A DNA stretch of 64,000 nt from Christensenella sp. UBA5327 (GCA_002411105.1 DHQX01000015.1:25481-89480); one strand, 5' to 3'. Positions 41,502 through 50,113 are shown, numbered from the stretch's first letter. Numbers and translations are program-made. Notes: generated from the letters alone by a model not told the origin.

Positions 41502-43065
41502 CACCATCGTCCGTTTCTTCGCCATTTAACACGATATTGGCCAGGCCCTCCGGCAGCTCATCATGGGAAATAATGAGGGTGATGCGGCTGTCCCGATCGG
41601 CGTCAATGCGGCGGTAGATATCCATGGCCGAAGCATGGTCGATATTGCTGCAAACCTCGTCCAGCACCAGCAGATCCTGGTGGGACATGAGGGCACGGGC
41701 CAGGGCAATTTTCTGTTTTTCGCCACCCGACAGGTTGGCACCGCCCTCATGGATGCCGCTGTCCAGGGTTTTGCTCTCAAATAGGCTTTGAAGGATAGGC
41801 TCCTGAAGCAGCCAGGCTTCAGCTTCGGGGGTATAAGGCTTGTTAAAAAAGAGGTTGTCCCGGAGGCTGCCCTTGATGACGGCCACTTCCTGGGAGAGGT
41901 ATTCGGCATGCTCCCGGATGGAGGCAGCGCTTATTTGGCTGATGGGCATGCAGTTATAGTGCGCGCCATCCAAGGCCCTGAACCCAAGCAGTGCCTTGGC
42001 AAAGGAGCTTTTCCCGCTGCCGCTTTTTCCCATGACCCGGGCGATGTCGCCTTTTTTTAGGTGTGCGCTGGCTAAAAAGGGGAGGGTATGGCCGGGGACA
42101 CAGAGGGAATGCACATCCAGGTCAAGGCTGTCTATGCCGCTTAAGCCATTTTTGCTGATGTCCTCTGCCTGTTGATTGAGGCTGCGCTGAAAATCAAGGG
42201 CCACATCAAAATTGCTGCGGCTGAGGTTGACCCGGGTCAAAACGCCGATGCTGTCAAAATAGAGGGGCAGCAGGATGGTGAAGAGGATGAGGGAAAGGGG
42301 GCTGGCTGTCTTCAGGGTGAACAGATACACCATGTAGATAAGGGCCAGGCTGTGGGCCATGGTATTTATGCCCCTGAAGACATAGGAGACAGACTGGGCA
42401 AACACATTGACCCTGGCCATGCTGCCATAGATCTTCTCAAGCATCGGCTCAAGAGAGCTGATGAAAGGGGCGTGGTCGGGGCACTGCTTGAGGTAATCAA
42501 TTTGCTGGAGACGCGAGATAATGGCCTGAAATCCCACGCTGGTGTCCTGCTGCATGGCCGTGCTTCGCCTGGCCAAGGAGCGGTTGAGCAGCTGATAGCC
42601 AAAATAATTAAAGGGCACCATAAAAAAGAGAATCAGGGCGACCAGCGGGTTCATGACGGCAATCAGGGCCAGGGAAACTGTCATCACAAACAGGCTTGAC
42701 CAGATGTGGATATTGTCCCCGGTCATGAAGGAATAAATGCTGTTCACTGACATGGCGGCTTGATTAAAGAGATTGGTTGGGCCCTGGGCGATGAGGGTGT
42801 CATAATCCGTCCTGAGTATGGCCCGGGTCATGCCGCGCAGGTTCTGCTTGTTGTATTCCTTGGCGAAACGCTCCCGGTACACGACAAACAACACACCCAG
42901 GGCATGAGAGAGCAGCATGATTCCCAGGATCATCAGGATGCGCTGTGGGCTTAAGCCCGCCTGTTCCCGGCCCCAGAGCTGAAGGAAGAGGGGCGGGATG
43001 AGGGAGGCTGCGCTTGTCAGGATGGCGACCAGCAGCATGGCGACAAAAAACTTTTTGTATCTCAT
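41446..43065 (-). CDS. ABC exporter, membrane and ATPase domains fused
   Basis: 539 residues. The N-terminal ~320 residues hold six membrane helices of a type I exporter (FVAMLLVAILTSAASLIPPLFL, VMTVSLALIAVMNPLVALILFF). The ATPase has GKSGSGKSSFA (Walker A), NLSGGEKQKIALARAL (signature), LLVLDEVCSNID (Walker B; the usual Glu is present) and IISHDE (switch His). The ATPase part is rather short and lacks the long D-loop extension. Substrate unknown; drug or peptide export is likely. It starts in the last codon of the ArsR-like gene (ATGA), so that protein probably controls it. Confidence 0.88.
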   Translation of the reverse strand: MRYKKFFVAMLLVAILTSAASLIPPLFLQLWGREQAGLSPQRILMILGIMLLSHALGVLFVVYRERFAKEYNKQNLRGMTRAILRTDYDTLIAQGPTNLFNQAAMSVNSIYSFMTGDNIHIWSSLFVMTVSLALIAVMNPLVALILFFMVPFNYFGYQLLNRSLARRSTAMQQDTSVGFQAIISRLQQIDYLKQCPDHAPFISSLEPMLEKIYGSMARVNVFAQSVSYVFRGINTMAHSLALIYMVYLFTLKTASPLSLILFTILLPLYFDSIGVLTRVNLSRSNFDVALDFQRSLNQQAEDISKNGLSGIDSLDLDVHSLCVPGHTLPFLASAHLKKGDIARVMGKSGSGKSSFAKALLGFRALDGAHYNCMPISQISAASIREHAEYLSQEVAVIKGSLRDNLFFNKPYTPEAEAWLLQEPILQSLFESKTLDSGIHEGGANLSGGEKQKIALARALMSHQDLLVLDEVCSNIDHASAMDIYRRIDADRDSRITLIISHDELPEGLANIVLNGEETDDGAIRSPQTADSSSHHDHLP

Positions 43066-43847
43066 GTGGTCTCCTGCCTGATCAGGTCAAGCACCTGGGC
43101 GATCACGGGGCGGTTGGCTTCAAACAGCGCGCCCTTGCCGGGCTTTGAGGAGAAGGCCAGATTGACAAGGCGGGCTTCCACCAATTTGGTCACGTGGTGG
43201 TTGATGGTGGATAGGGTGAGGCCTACTTTTTCGGCCAGCTGGGTGGCAGAGAGGGCATCCTTTAGCAGTGCCCGGAGCATGTCAAGACGGGACTGGTCTG
43301 CCAGGGCTTTAAACATCAACAGAATATCCTCCTGATGCCAGATGGCGTAGGCATCCAGGCTCACATCCAGTCCAACGCTTAAAAACACGCCCGTATCGCT
43401 GAGAAAATGCATGCGGATTTCCCGGGGCGCTGCAGCGCTGATGTGCAGGTGCAAGGGGACGTCACCAGGATCAATGCCGATGAGCCGGCTGATGAGGGCC
43501 GGGCTTTGCAGGGCAGCCCGCATGGCTGCCTCCTTCTGGCTGTCAGGGGGTGGAGGCGGCATGATAGCGCTTCGCTCCTCCCAAAAGGAGGGCGGAAGGC
43601 AGAGAAAGCGGATGGCAGCCTCCTTTGCCTTGTCATCCTCCAGCGCCAGGACACGGCTAAGGGCGTCGTCGGCGCCGGGATGGAGGGCCAGCAGGAAGGC
43701 CTCCCGCTGGTCCATCAAGGCGTCAGGGGCCAGCTCCCTGGCTGAAGCCCAGCCGCTGTAATCTAGGAACAGATCCCTGAGCGGCTGGGAAGATAGCAGA
43801 GGGCTTTGCTCAGCCTGGATCAAAGAGATTTCATAAGTTTCAAACAT
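43062..43847 (-). CDS. ArsR-type winged-helix regulator with an N-terminal extra domain
   Basis: 261 residues. The last ~85 form an ArsR-like winged helix: LLMFKALADQSRLDMLRALLKDALSATQLAEKVGLTLSTINHHVTKLVEARLV. The first ~170 have no motif I can name, and match the long clostridial ArsR-family proteins that carry a ligand-sensing domain. I prefer ATG 43847, with a weak GGTGAT site; ATG 43865 is also in frame. The gene is the first of a two-gene operon with an ABC exporter, and the promoter carries a near-palindrome (ATGATCAT). Auto-repression relieved by the exported compound is likely. Confidence 0.82.
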   Translation of the reverse strand: MFETYEISLIQAEQSPLLSSQPLRDLFLDYSGWASARELAPDALMDQREAFLLALHPGADDALSRVLALEDDKAKEAAIRFLCLPPSFWEERSAIMPPPPPDSQKEAAMRAALQSPALISRLIGIDPGDVPLHLHISAAAPREIRMHFLSDTGVFLSVGLDVSLDAYAIWHQEDILLMFKALADQSRLDMLRALLKDALSATQLAEKVGLTLSTINHHVTKLVEARLVNLAFSSKPGKGALFEANRPVIAQVLDLIRQETT

Positions 43848-43863
43848 TCTATCACCAACTTTC

Positions 43864-43898
43864 ATGATCATAATATATCGAAAAATTTTCTTTGTCAA
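43864..43898 (-). promoter_or_regulatory. Promoter of the ArsR-ABC operon with palindrome
   Basis: On the minus strand TTGACA (43893-43898), a 17-base spacer and TATTAT (43870-43875). ATGATCAT (43864-43871) overlaps the -10 and could be the repressor site. Confidence 0.75.
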
Positions 43899-43907
43899 GC
43901 ATGAAAT

Positions 43908-43928
43908 AAAAAACCGCGATTAACGCGG
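43908..43928 (-). terminator. Terminator of the cdaA-rsmF operon
   Basis: On the minus strand CCGCG pairs with CGCGG around TTAAT, followed by TTTTTT. It lies 23 bases after the methyltransferase stop. Confidence 0.75.
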
Positions 43929-43950
43929 ATGGCACAGAAGCGGATGGGGA

Positions 43951-45240
43951 TTACAGCGGCCTGCGCAGCCCTTTGGGATAATGGTTTTTCATGATGCCGC
44001 CGCTGGCCTTGCCCCAGCCCAGGGGCCAGCCCGAAAGACAGGGCGCCGTCCAGCTGGTGAGGGCAGCGGGGACAGACAGCGGATGCCCCTGCTGGAAGCG
44101 CAGGGCGTCTTCAAGGATTAGTTCGATCATCTGGCGCGGCTGGCTGATGAGGGCCAGGGCGTGGGCAGGCTTGGGCGTGGGGCTGGAGAGGTCCGCCAGG
44201 GCAGGTCCCAGGCTGATCACGCGCAGGCCGGTGAGATCCGGAAGGGCGGGGGAGACATGAATGGCTGTCCTTCCCGCGATGTGGTTGGCTGGCACCGGCG
44301 CATGCGCCCAGCTGGCGACCAGGGCGCTGATCTCAGGCAAACACTTCCGTGGTGGCGGCATCTTCCTGGGGGCAGCATCCCCGTCCAAAGTCATCAGCGC
44401 CACAAAATGCCCCTCGCCAGGGTGCAGGTGCGGCCAGATGCGCAGCATGCCCGCTTGCGCCTCCGGCAGGCCGGGCAGGTGGAAGGGCTGCAGCTTCAAG
44501 CCCGGATGCTCATCCAGAAAACCGCTGATGAGCGCCTCATTTTCTACTTCATTAAAGGTGCAGGTGCTGTATACCAGTTTCCCACCCGGGCGCAGCAGAA
44601 GGGCGGCGCTGCGGAGGATCTCAATCTGCCGGAGGGCGCAGCCAGCGGGGCTTTCCATGCGCCACTGGGCCCGGGTATCCGGCTCCCTGCGGAACATGCC
44701 CTCGCCCGAGCAGGGGGCATCCACCAGAATGCTGTCAAAGGCAGCGGGAAGCCGCTGAGCCAGGCGGGCGGGGCTTTCACAGGTGACAGCAGCGTTGACA
44801 ATGCCCATGCGCTCCAGGTTGCGTGCTAAAATCCGGGCGCGGGCAGGGTTGATCTCATTGGCCACCAGGGCGCCCTCCCCCTTCAGCCGGTCTGCGATCT
44901 GCGTGGCCTTGCCGCCGGGGGCGGCGCACAGGTCGAGCACCAGGTCACCAGGCTGGGGGGCAAGGGCGCTGACAGCGGCCATGGCGCTGGGCTCCTGGAG
45001 GTAATAGGCTCCGGCATCATGCAGCGGATGGCTGCCGGCGGTGGCGTCCTCTGCCAGATACCAGGCATTCCCGGCCCAGGGAATGGGGGAAAGGAGGCCG
45101 GAAACAGCAGGCGGCACCCGCCTTGTGGAAAAGCGGATGCCGCGGTGGGCTGGCTGATCGAAGCTGGCGATAAACCGCTCAAGGTCATCACCCAGCAGCG
45201 GTTTGAGCTGATCGAGAAAGCCTGAAGGCAAACCTGTCAT
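43951..45240 (-). CDS. rRNA cytosine-C5 methyltransferase (RsmF/NOL1-NOP2-Sun family)
   Basis: 429 residues. The SAM-binding block is VLDLCAAPGGKATQIA. DAPCSGEGMFRREPD holds one conserved Cys, and YSTCTFNEVENE the other (catalytic). The GEGHFVALM block and the C-terminal ~130 residues fit the RsmF-type extension with a PUA-like end. It methylates cytosine in 16S rRNA. Its ATG overlaps the stop of the preceding membrane-protein gene (ATGA). A terminator follows, so it closes the cdaA operon. Confidence 0.92.
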   Translation of the reverse strand: MTGLPSGFLDQLKPLLGDDLERFIASFDQPAHRGIRFSTRRVPPAVSGLLSPIPWAGNAWYLAEDATAGSHPLHDAGAYYLQEPSAMAAVSALAPQPGDLVLDLCAAPGGKATQIADRLKGEGALVANEINPARARILARNLERMGIVNAAVTCESPARLAQRLPAAFDSILVDAPCSGEGMFRREPDTRAQWRMESPAGCALRQIEILRSAALLLRPGGKLVYSTCTFNEVENEALISGFLDEHPGLKLQPFHLPGLPEAQAGMLRIWPHLHPGEGHFVALMTLDGDAAPRKMPPPRKCLPEISALVASWAHAPVPANHIAGRTAIHVSPALPDLTGLRVISLGPALADLSSPTPKPAHALALISQPRQMIELILEDALRFQQGHPLSVPAALTSWTAPCLSGWPLGWGKASGGIMKNHYPKGLRRPL

Positions 45241-46109
45241 AAGCCGCTGCCGTCCTCCTCCTCTGAGGGGGCGGGGCGATAGCGGTAATTCTCTGGATAA
45301 TAGGGCTGGTGGAAGGCGTCCTCCTGGGAGATGGGGGGCGGGAGGCTGTCCAATTGCTCTGAAGGGTCGGTGGGGTCTATGAGGGTTTCCCTCAGCGTGC
45401 GCAAGAGACCGGGCTGGCGCTGGCGCTTGGTCTGGATGCGGCGCCGGCGCCGGGAGGCGGGCTTTTCGGGCGTTGTTTCCTCAGGGGCCAGGTGATAATC
45501 CTCAGCCTCCACCACAGGCAGCTGGTCCCAGGCCGGGGCGAGCGCCTCCGGTTCCTGATAAGCCGCCTGTTCCTCCGGCGGCACCGTCCAGGCTGCGAAG
45601 GGCAATTCCGGCTCAGGCGCTGCGTAGCCTGGGTCAGGGGATGGCATCACCAGCTCCTGGGGCTGCCAGACTGGCTGTTCCTGGTGGGGAGGCTGCTCAT
45701 CAGGCGCTTGATGGGGGTAGGGGAAGTCATCCCCGGGCGGGAAGACCACCGCCTCATCAGCCGGAAACATCGGAGTGAAGGGGGCGGCTTCCATGGGGTC
45801 CAGCTCCAGATCCAGCGGCGCCTGGTCCAGATCTGTCATATAGGCCTGGGTGGCCTGCATGCGCTTCTCCCTGTCCCGGCGCATAAACCAGCTGCGCCAC
45901 ACATAATACGGGCGCCAGCGGATAATCCAAACGATATAGTCTGCCAAGGTGCCCACTAAAAGGAGGATGACGATCATCGGCAGCCAGAAACGCTCAAAAA
46001 AGCCCACAATGCCTGAGGAATGATTGGTGACCAGGTTCCAGAGGCTGTTGAACAGGCCCCGGGTCCACCCCAGAAGCAGGCCAAAGAGGCGGTCAGCGAT
46101 GACATTCAT
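45237..46109 (-). CDS. Membrane-anchored protein with proline-rich cytosolic part, unknown
   Basis: 290 residues. A helix near 38-65 (FWLPMIVILLLVGTLADYIVWII) is preceded by a weaker amphipathic segment. After it comes a basic stretch (RWRPYYVWRSWFMRRDREKR), then about 120 residues rich in Pro, Glu and Gln. A strongly basic patch (SRRRRRIQTKRQRQ) near residue 225 is followed by an acidic tail. I recognise no family. It is coupled on both sides by ATGA overlaps with cdaR and the methyltransferase gene. A role near the c-di-AMP cyclase complex is an inference from position. Confidence 0.7.
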   Translation of the reverse strand: MNVIADRLFGLLLGWTRGLFNSLWNLVTNHSSGIVGFFERFWLPMIVILLLVGTLADYIVWIIRWRPYYVWRSWFMRRDREKRMQATQAYMTDLDQAPLDLELDPMEAAPFTPMFPADEAVVFPPGDDFPYPHQAPDEQPPHQEQPVWQPQELVMPSPDPGYAAPEPELPFAAWTVPPEEQAAYQEPEALAPAWDQLPVVEAEDYHLAPEETTPEKPASRRRRRIQTKRQRQPGLLRTLRETLIDPTDPSEQLDSLPPPISQEDAFHQPYYPENYRYRPAPSEEEDGSGL

Positions 46110-47185
46110 GGCGCAGCCTGGTCCAGGGCGGAGATGGGCAGGATCTCCACCGTCACGTACACAGCGTTTTCGCTGAGATAGACCGCGTCAGCGGGTTTGG
46201 TCACCTTGGCGGCGCGGATGATGGTTTCGTTCATGCCGGACACATCGATGGGGGCGGTGAGGTCCACCACGGGAATTTTCTCCAGCGCTTCAGAGGAGCC
46301 CGCGATCTGAACCTGGGCAGGGGCGGCGGTGACGCTAGCGACGCGGTAGCCAGGGGCCACCTGCCCGGTGACAGCGCCGGTTAAGTTGATGGGTACGCTC
46401 TTCTTGGGATAGAAGGTCTGCTCCACCAGCAAAGTGTCCAGCAGCACGTTCTCGCTGGTAACAGTGATGAGCGGGCTTTTGATCTCCTGCCCGTCCCGGT
46501 TCACCAGGGCAAAGGGCACGGCGTTATACTGGGTGCCCACAATGGGGGTGAGCCTGGCGATGTCATAGGCGGGCACCACCCGGGCAACGCCAGCCACCAG
46601 GCTCCTGGGGCCGGAGATCACCACGGTGCTGGGGTCTATCCCGGCAGCACCGGCGTAGATATCTGCCGGCAGCGCCTCCGCCGGGGTGGCCTGGATCTGC
46701 TGCACGGGGATGCGCCGGCGGGTGATGTACTCATCCACCTCAAGGGTCACCTCCGTCTGGGAAAGCCAGGTCACATTGCCGTAGCTGATGGTGTCAGTGG
46801 TCTGGATGGGCAGCGTCACCTCGCCTGTGGTGGTGATGCGGGAAAGATCCAGTCTGGCGTTGAAGTTGGCCGGGGTGGCGCTGTCATACACCCGCTGGGG
46901 CACATTGGCATGCAGGCGGATGGGGCCCAGCTTTGAAAGATCGGACACGACGATAAAGCCGCTGCGCTGCAGGGCATCGGCGTTGACGATGTTGACGGGG
47001 ACATCCACAAAAACCTTCTCCCGGGTGAGGGTGGCATCCTGGCTGATGAGGCCGCCCCAGATGGCGATGGCAAAAATCAGGCTGGTGAGCTTCAGCCCCC
47101 AGTTCCTGCTCATGGATTTTTTCAGGCGGGCGCCAAAGGCGCTCAGCTCACCGCGCCAGCCCTTGTCCTCAAGATGCTCGTTCAT
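46106..47185 (-). CDS. cdaR: CdaR, regulator of the diadenylate cyclase (YbbR domains)
   Basis: 359 residues: a cytosolic N-terminus (ELSAFGARLKKSMSRNW), one membrane helix (LKLTSLIFAIAIWGGLI), then outer YbbR repeats. Each repeat has the pattern of VDVPVNI, LHANVPQRVYDSA, YITRRRIPVQ, VVISGPRSLV and KKSVPINLTGAV. It binds CdaA from outside and tunes c-di-AMP output. ATG 47185 has GGAGAG upstream and overlaps the cdaA end by 17 bases. Confidence 0.9.
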   Translation of the reverse strand: MNEHLEDKGWRGELSAFGARLKKSMSRNWGLKLTSLIFAIAIWGGLISQDATLTREKVFVDVPVNIVNADALQRSGFIVVSDLSKLGPIRLHANVPQRVYDSATPANFNARLDLSRITTTGEVTLPIQTTDTISYGNVTWLSQTEVTLEVDEYITRRRIPVQQIQATPAEALPADIYAGAAGIDPSTVVISGPRSLVAGVARVVPAYDIARLTPIVGTQYNAVPFALVNRDGQEIKSPLITVTSENVLLDTLLVEQTFYPKKSVPINLTGAVTGQVAPGYRVASVTAAPAQVQIAGSSEALEKIPVVDLTAPIDVSGMNETIIRAAKVTKPADAVYLSENAVYVTVEILPISALDQAAP

Positions 47186-48041
47186 CTTTGCGCTCTCCTT
47201 TCCGCTTGAAACGCCGCGCCAGGCCCTGCACGGTTTCGAACAGGTTGACCCGGTCACTCTGATAAAGATTGCTGAGGATTTCTTTGATCGCCTCCCCATC
47301 CAGGTGGCGGGTGAGCCTGCCGCCCTGGGCCATGGAGATGATGCCAGTCTCCTCCGACACGATGAGCACCACCGCGTCCGTGCTCTCCGTCACCCCCAGG
47401 CCTGCCCGGTGGCGGGTGCCCAGGTCACGCCCCAGGGAGCTGTTTTCGCTCAGGCTCAACACACAGCCCGCCGCCATGATGCGGCCGCCCCGGATGATGA
47501 TGGCCCCATCGTGAAGCGGGGTATTGGGCTCAAATATATTGACCAGGAGCGGGCCTGATATCCGGGAATCGATGGTGGTGCCGGTCTCGATAAAATCCCT
47601 CAGGCCGGTTTTCTGCTCAAACACAATCAGGGCGCCCACCCTGCGGTGGGAGAGGGTTTGCACGGCCTGGGTCAATTCAAACACAATCCGGCTGCTCTCA
47701 TCGGGGCTGTCAACCAGATGATCGATTTTCGCGCCCCGGCCCAGTTGCTCCAGCGCCCGGCGCAGTTCCGGCTGGAAGAGAATCATCAGCACGATGGCAC
47801 CGTTGTTGACCACGCTGGTAAACAACCAATGCAGGGCCTTGAGGCCCAGCAGGTCAGACAGCCAGGTGGCAGCCACCAGCAGCGCAAAACCCTTCAGAAC
47901 CTGGCTGGCCCGGGTTTGCCGGGTGAGCATGAACACCTTGTAGAGCACAAGGGCGAGGATGGCGATATCAATCCAGTCTTTTAGCACCGGCCGGTTGAGG
48001 ATATTCCAGAAGAAGGATTCCACACGGCTGGTGATGTTCAT
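47169..48041 (-). CDS. cdaA: Diadenylate cyclase CdaA
   Basis: 290 residues: three N-terminal membrane helices (about 22-40, 48-65 and 72-95), a short coil, then the DisA_N/DAC domain. The two essential motifs are intact: LHDGAIII (DGA) and DLGTRHRAGLG (RHR). It makes c-di-AMP from two ATP, the second messenger for osmotic and potassium control in Firmicutes. The usual next genes are cdaR and glmM; cdaR is present, but glmM is replaced by an unknown membrane gene and an rRNA methyltransferase. A promoter with TATACT lies 36 bases upstream. Confidence 0.96.
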   Translation of the reverse strand: MNITSRVESFFWNILNRPVLKDWIDIAILALVLYKVFMLTRQTRASQVLKGFALLVAATWLSDLLGLKALHWLFTSVVNNGAIVLMILFQPELRRALEQLGRGAKIDHLVDSPDESSRIVFELTQAVQTLSHRRVGALIVFEQKTGLRDFIETGTTIDSRISGPLLVNIFEPNTPLHDGAIIIRGGRIMAAGCVLSLSENSSLGRDLGTRHRAGLGVTESTDAVVLIVSEETGIISMAQGGRLTRHLDGEAIKEILSNLYQSDRVNLFETVQGLARRFKRKGERKDERAS

Positions 48042-48077
48042 GCGCTCCCTTTCCTTTCATCCTCTTATTTCACTTCC

Positions 48078-48106
48078 AGTATACATCAATTTACCGCTGA
48101 TAAAAA
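48078..48106 (-). promoter_or_regulatory. Promoter of the cdaA operon
   Basis: On the minus strand TTTTTA (48101-48106), a 17-base spacer and TATACT (48078-48083). Confidence 0.5.
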
Positions 48107-48171
48107 GGACTTAATCAGTGGAATTCATCAATTTTTAACAGAAATGCAAAATTTTACGGGATTAGAGGGCG

Positions 48172-48202
48172 AAAAAACAAAAAAGGGCCTTCAAGCCCTT
48201 TT
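48172..48202 (-). terminator. Terminator of the rplU-prp-rpmA operon
   Basis: On the minus strand AAAAGGGC pairs with GCCCTTTT around a 6-nt loop, followed by a T-rich run (TTTTGTTTTTTC). Confidence 0.85.
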
Positions 48203-48224
48203 CAAAGAGATCCGCTGCAATGGC

Positions 48225-48521
48225 TCAGCCCGCGGCCTGCCCCTCCTCGGGCAGCACGCTCACCTGGGTGCGGAACTTGCCCTTGTGGTGGAAGCGCACC
48301 AGGCCATCGATCTTGGCAAAGAGGGTATCATCCTTGCCCCGGCCCACGTTCTCGCCAGGATGGATGTGGGTGCCGCGCTGGCGCACCAGAATATTGCCGG
48401 CCAGCACAAACTGCCCGTCAGCCCGCTTTGGGCCAAGGCGTTTGCTGGCGCTGTCACGGCCGTTGCGGCTGGAACCAACGCCCTTTTTATGGGCAAATAA
48501 TTGAAGATTCAGCTTCAGCAT
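48225..48521 (-). CDS. rpmA: 50S ribosomal protein L27 with cleavable N-terminal extension
   Basis: 98 residues. After nine residues (MLKLNLQLF) the mature protein begins [21 protein letters not shown], which reaches the peptidyl-transferase centre. The Firmicutes extension must be cut off between F9 and A10 by Prp, whose gene lies just upstream in the same operon. GGAGG precedes the ATG. Confidence 0.97.
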   Translation of the reverse strand: MLKLNLQLFAHKKGVGSSRNGRDSASKRLGPKRADGQFVLAGNILVRQRGTHIHPGENVGRGKDDTLFAKIDGLVRFHHKGKFRTQVSVLPEEGQAAG

Positions 48522-48540
48522 GGGGTTTCCTCCGTTTCTT

Positions 48541-48861
48541 TCATAGCACCTGATTAATCAGGTGGACATTTCTGGGATAGGCGTCTGCCAGGTCGTTGGC
48601 ACCCTGTCGGAAGGTTTCAAGGATCACGAGCGCTTCATGGGCTGCTTCGTTTTTCAGCAGGTTCACGGTGAGCTTCCCGTCTGCCTGCATCACCCGGGGT
48701 TTCACGCCGGCCACGCTCTCAAGCGCGTTGGCACAGGTGGTAGCCAGGAATGACACCGCGGCGCAGACCAGATCGTTTCCTTCCGTGCCTGCTCCGGCAT
48801 GGCCGGAAACATCATAGCCGCACAGGCGGTCATCGGTATAAAGCAGGCGGATGGTGGTCAT
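48541..48861 (-). CDS. prp: Ribosomal-processing cysteine protease Prp
   Basis: 106 residues. The catalytic His and Cys are both present, in [22 protein letters not shown], the signature of the family. It removes the N-terminal extension of L27 and is encoded between rplU and rpmA, as in other Firmicutes. ATG 48861 lies one base past the rplU TGA. The open frame upstream of it is antisense/alternate to rplU and not used. Confidence 0.95.
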   Translation of the reverse strand: MTTIRLLYTDDRLCGYDVSGHAGAGTEGNDLVCAAVSFLATTCANALESVAGVKPRVMQADGKLTVNLLKNEAAHEALVILETFRQGANDLADAYPRNVHLINQVL

Positions 48862-48862
48862 C

Positions 48863-49168
48863 TCAGGCGGTGATGCCGGTGATCTCCACCTTGGTGAAGG
48901 GCTGGCGGTGGCCCTGCTTGCGGCGGTAGTTTTTCTTCGCCTTGAACTTGTAGACGACGATCTTTTGCCCCCGGCCATGCTGGAGCACCTTGCCGGTGAC
49001 GCTGGCGCCCTTGACCTCAGGAGTTCCCAAGACCACCTTGTCGCCGCCCAGCATCAAAACCGGGAAAGTGACCTCGCTGTCCAGCTCGTTTTCCAACTTC
49101 TCAATGTAGATGACGTCTCCCTCGGAGACCCGATACTGTTTGCCGCCTGTCGCGATGATTGCGTACAT
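48863..49168 (-). CDS. rplU: 50S ribosomal protein L21
   Basis: 101 residues, full length: [19 protein letters not shown] at the start, [16 protein letters not shown] in the middle, and the C-terminal signature [24 protein letters not shown]. It binds 23S rRNA domain VI. GGAGGTG precedes the ATG. It is the first gene of rplU-prp-rpmA. Confidence 0.97.
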   Translation of the reverse strand: MYAIIATGGKQYRVSEGDVIYIEKLENELDSEVTFPVLMLGGDKVVLGTPEVKGASVTGKVLQHGRGQKIVVYKFKAKKNYRRKQGHRQPFTKVEITGITA

Positions 49169-49257
49169 GTGCAGCACCTCCGTTTCAAAACTCGCCGGGC
49201 TGTAGGCGGAAGGCCCTGAGGCAGCGTACGCGCATTTAAAGCCTCTCCCGAGCGGCA
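49169..49257 (-). ncRNA. L21-type leader of rplU
   Basis: About 89 untranslated bases between the predicted start of transcription and the rplU ATG. Position and length fit the L21 leader RNA described in Bacillus and relatives. I did not fold it, so the class is inferred. Confidence 0.5.
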
Positions 49258-49263
49258 ACGCAT

Positions 49264-49292
49264 AATATAGCACACAGGGGAGGTCCGGTCAA
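49264..49292 (-). promoter_or_regulatory. Promoter of rplU-prp-rpmA
   Basis: On the minus strand TTGACC (49287-49292), a 17-base spacer and TATATT (49264-49269). The -35 overlaps the end of the VOC gene. Confidence 0.8.
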
Positions 49293-49702
49293 GGGTTTTT
49301 CACGGGCTGAGGGGCTTTGCTGCCGTGGGCAGAGGGGGCAGACACCACCACCCGGTAGCCGTCAGGGTCAAAAAACCAGACCTCCATGTGCCGGGCATAG
49401 GGGTTTTCAAAGGGCGGCTTGATAAAGCGCACATTCAGTGCCTTAAGCCTTGAGATCACCTGATCAAAGTCATCCGTCATAAACCACAGGAGCACCCCGG
49501 CTCCGGCTTTCTCCCCTGGTCCCAGCAAGGGGCCATGGTTCATGTCCGGTTTCAGGTCGTGCAGTTGAAGCACCAGCTCATCCCCGGAATACAGCTGGTC
49601 ATACTCATCCCCGCCGTGGCCGGATACCAGGCCCAGGGCGCTTTCATAAAACGCCCGGCTGGCGGCCACATCCTTCACCGCGATCATCGTCTGACTGCGC
49701 AT
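49289..49702 (-). CDS. VOC-family (glyoxalase/bleomycin-resistance) protein
   Basis: 137 residues, one vicinal-oxygen-chelate fold: MIAVKDVAASRAFYESALGLVSGHGG, then LVLQLHDLKPD, VLLWFMTDDFDQVISRLKAL and HMEVWFFDPDGYRVVVSAPS. The metal positions look like His or Glu at the usual strands. It may be a lyase, dioxygenase or drug-binding protein. ATG 49702 with AGGAGGG is a strong start. An in-frame extension of 73 codons to 49921 also has a good site and is discussed as a finding. Confidence 0.85.
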   Translation of the reverse strand: MRSQTMIAVKDVAASRAFYESALGLVSGHGGDEYDQLYSGDELVLQLHDLKPDMNHGPLLGPGEKAGAGVLLWFMTDDFDQVISRLKALNVRFIKPPFENPYARHMEVWFFDPDGYRVVVSAPSAHGSKAPQPVKNP

Positions 49703-50048
49703 AAAACCCTCCTGTGCGATGTTTTGGGCTGTCTGCCCTTGGGGTCGCGGCCTCATCCCGCTCTGAGGCGCTGTCTGATAAGGCGCCACCTGTGCCAAAG
49801 CCATTCCAGCGCCGGCCGCGCGGGGGAGGGGTTCCGCCTGGATTTCGCTTGCGCCAATGACATCCGCGGTGCCCATGGTGACCCAGGGGATGCCCTCGCA
49901 TCTGTTATGAATTGTACCCATGCCTTTCTCCCTGCATCAAGGATCAATATGGCTGACCTGTTTCCTTTCTTCTACTAATGGGCGGGTCAGTATCGAAAAG
50001 AAATAGCTGTATAAAAACATAATATAGATCGTGAAGCTGTGCTTCGGC
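49703..50048. other. Region without a confident gene
   Basis: No homologous protein is recognisable here. It holds an in-frame upstream extension of the VOC gene to ATG 49921 (GGAG site) and a short hairpin GAAGC-TGT-GCTTC near 50033. The plus-strand open frame over it is a shadow. An RNA or an inserted short repeat is possible but not shown. Confidence 0.4.
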
Positions 50049-50078
50049 TTGTTTTTCCGGCGCTGTATATGTTAAGAT
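50049..50078 (+). promoter_or_regulatory. Promoter of the V-type ATPase operon
   Basis: TTGTTT (50049-50054) and TAAGAT (50073-50078, spacer 18), or TTAAGA at 17. Confidence 0.45.
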
Positions 50079-50113
50079 ACTCCCTGACAATTGATAGTTA
50101 AGAGGTGACGGGG

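Noticed and set aside
46788..47558. 256-codon plus-strand frame opposite cdaR/cdaA
   Set aside because: Shadow of two conserved genes; no motif.
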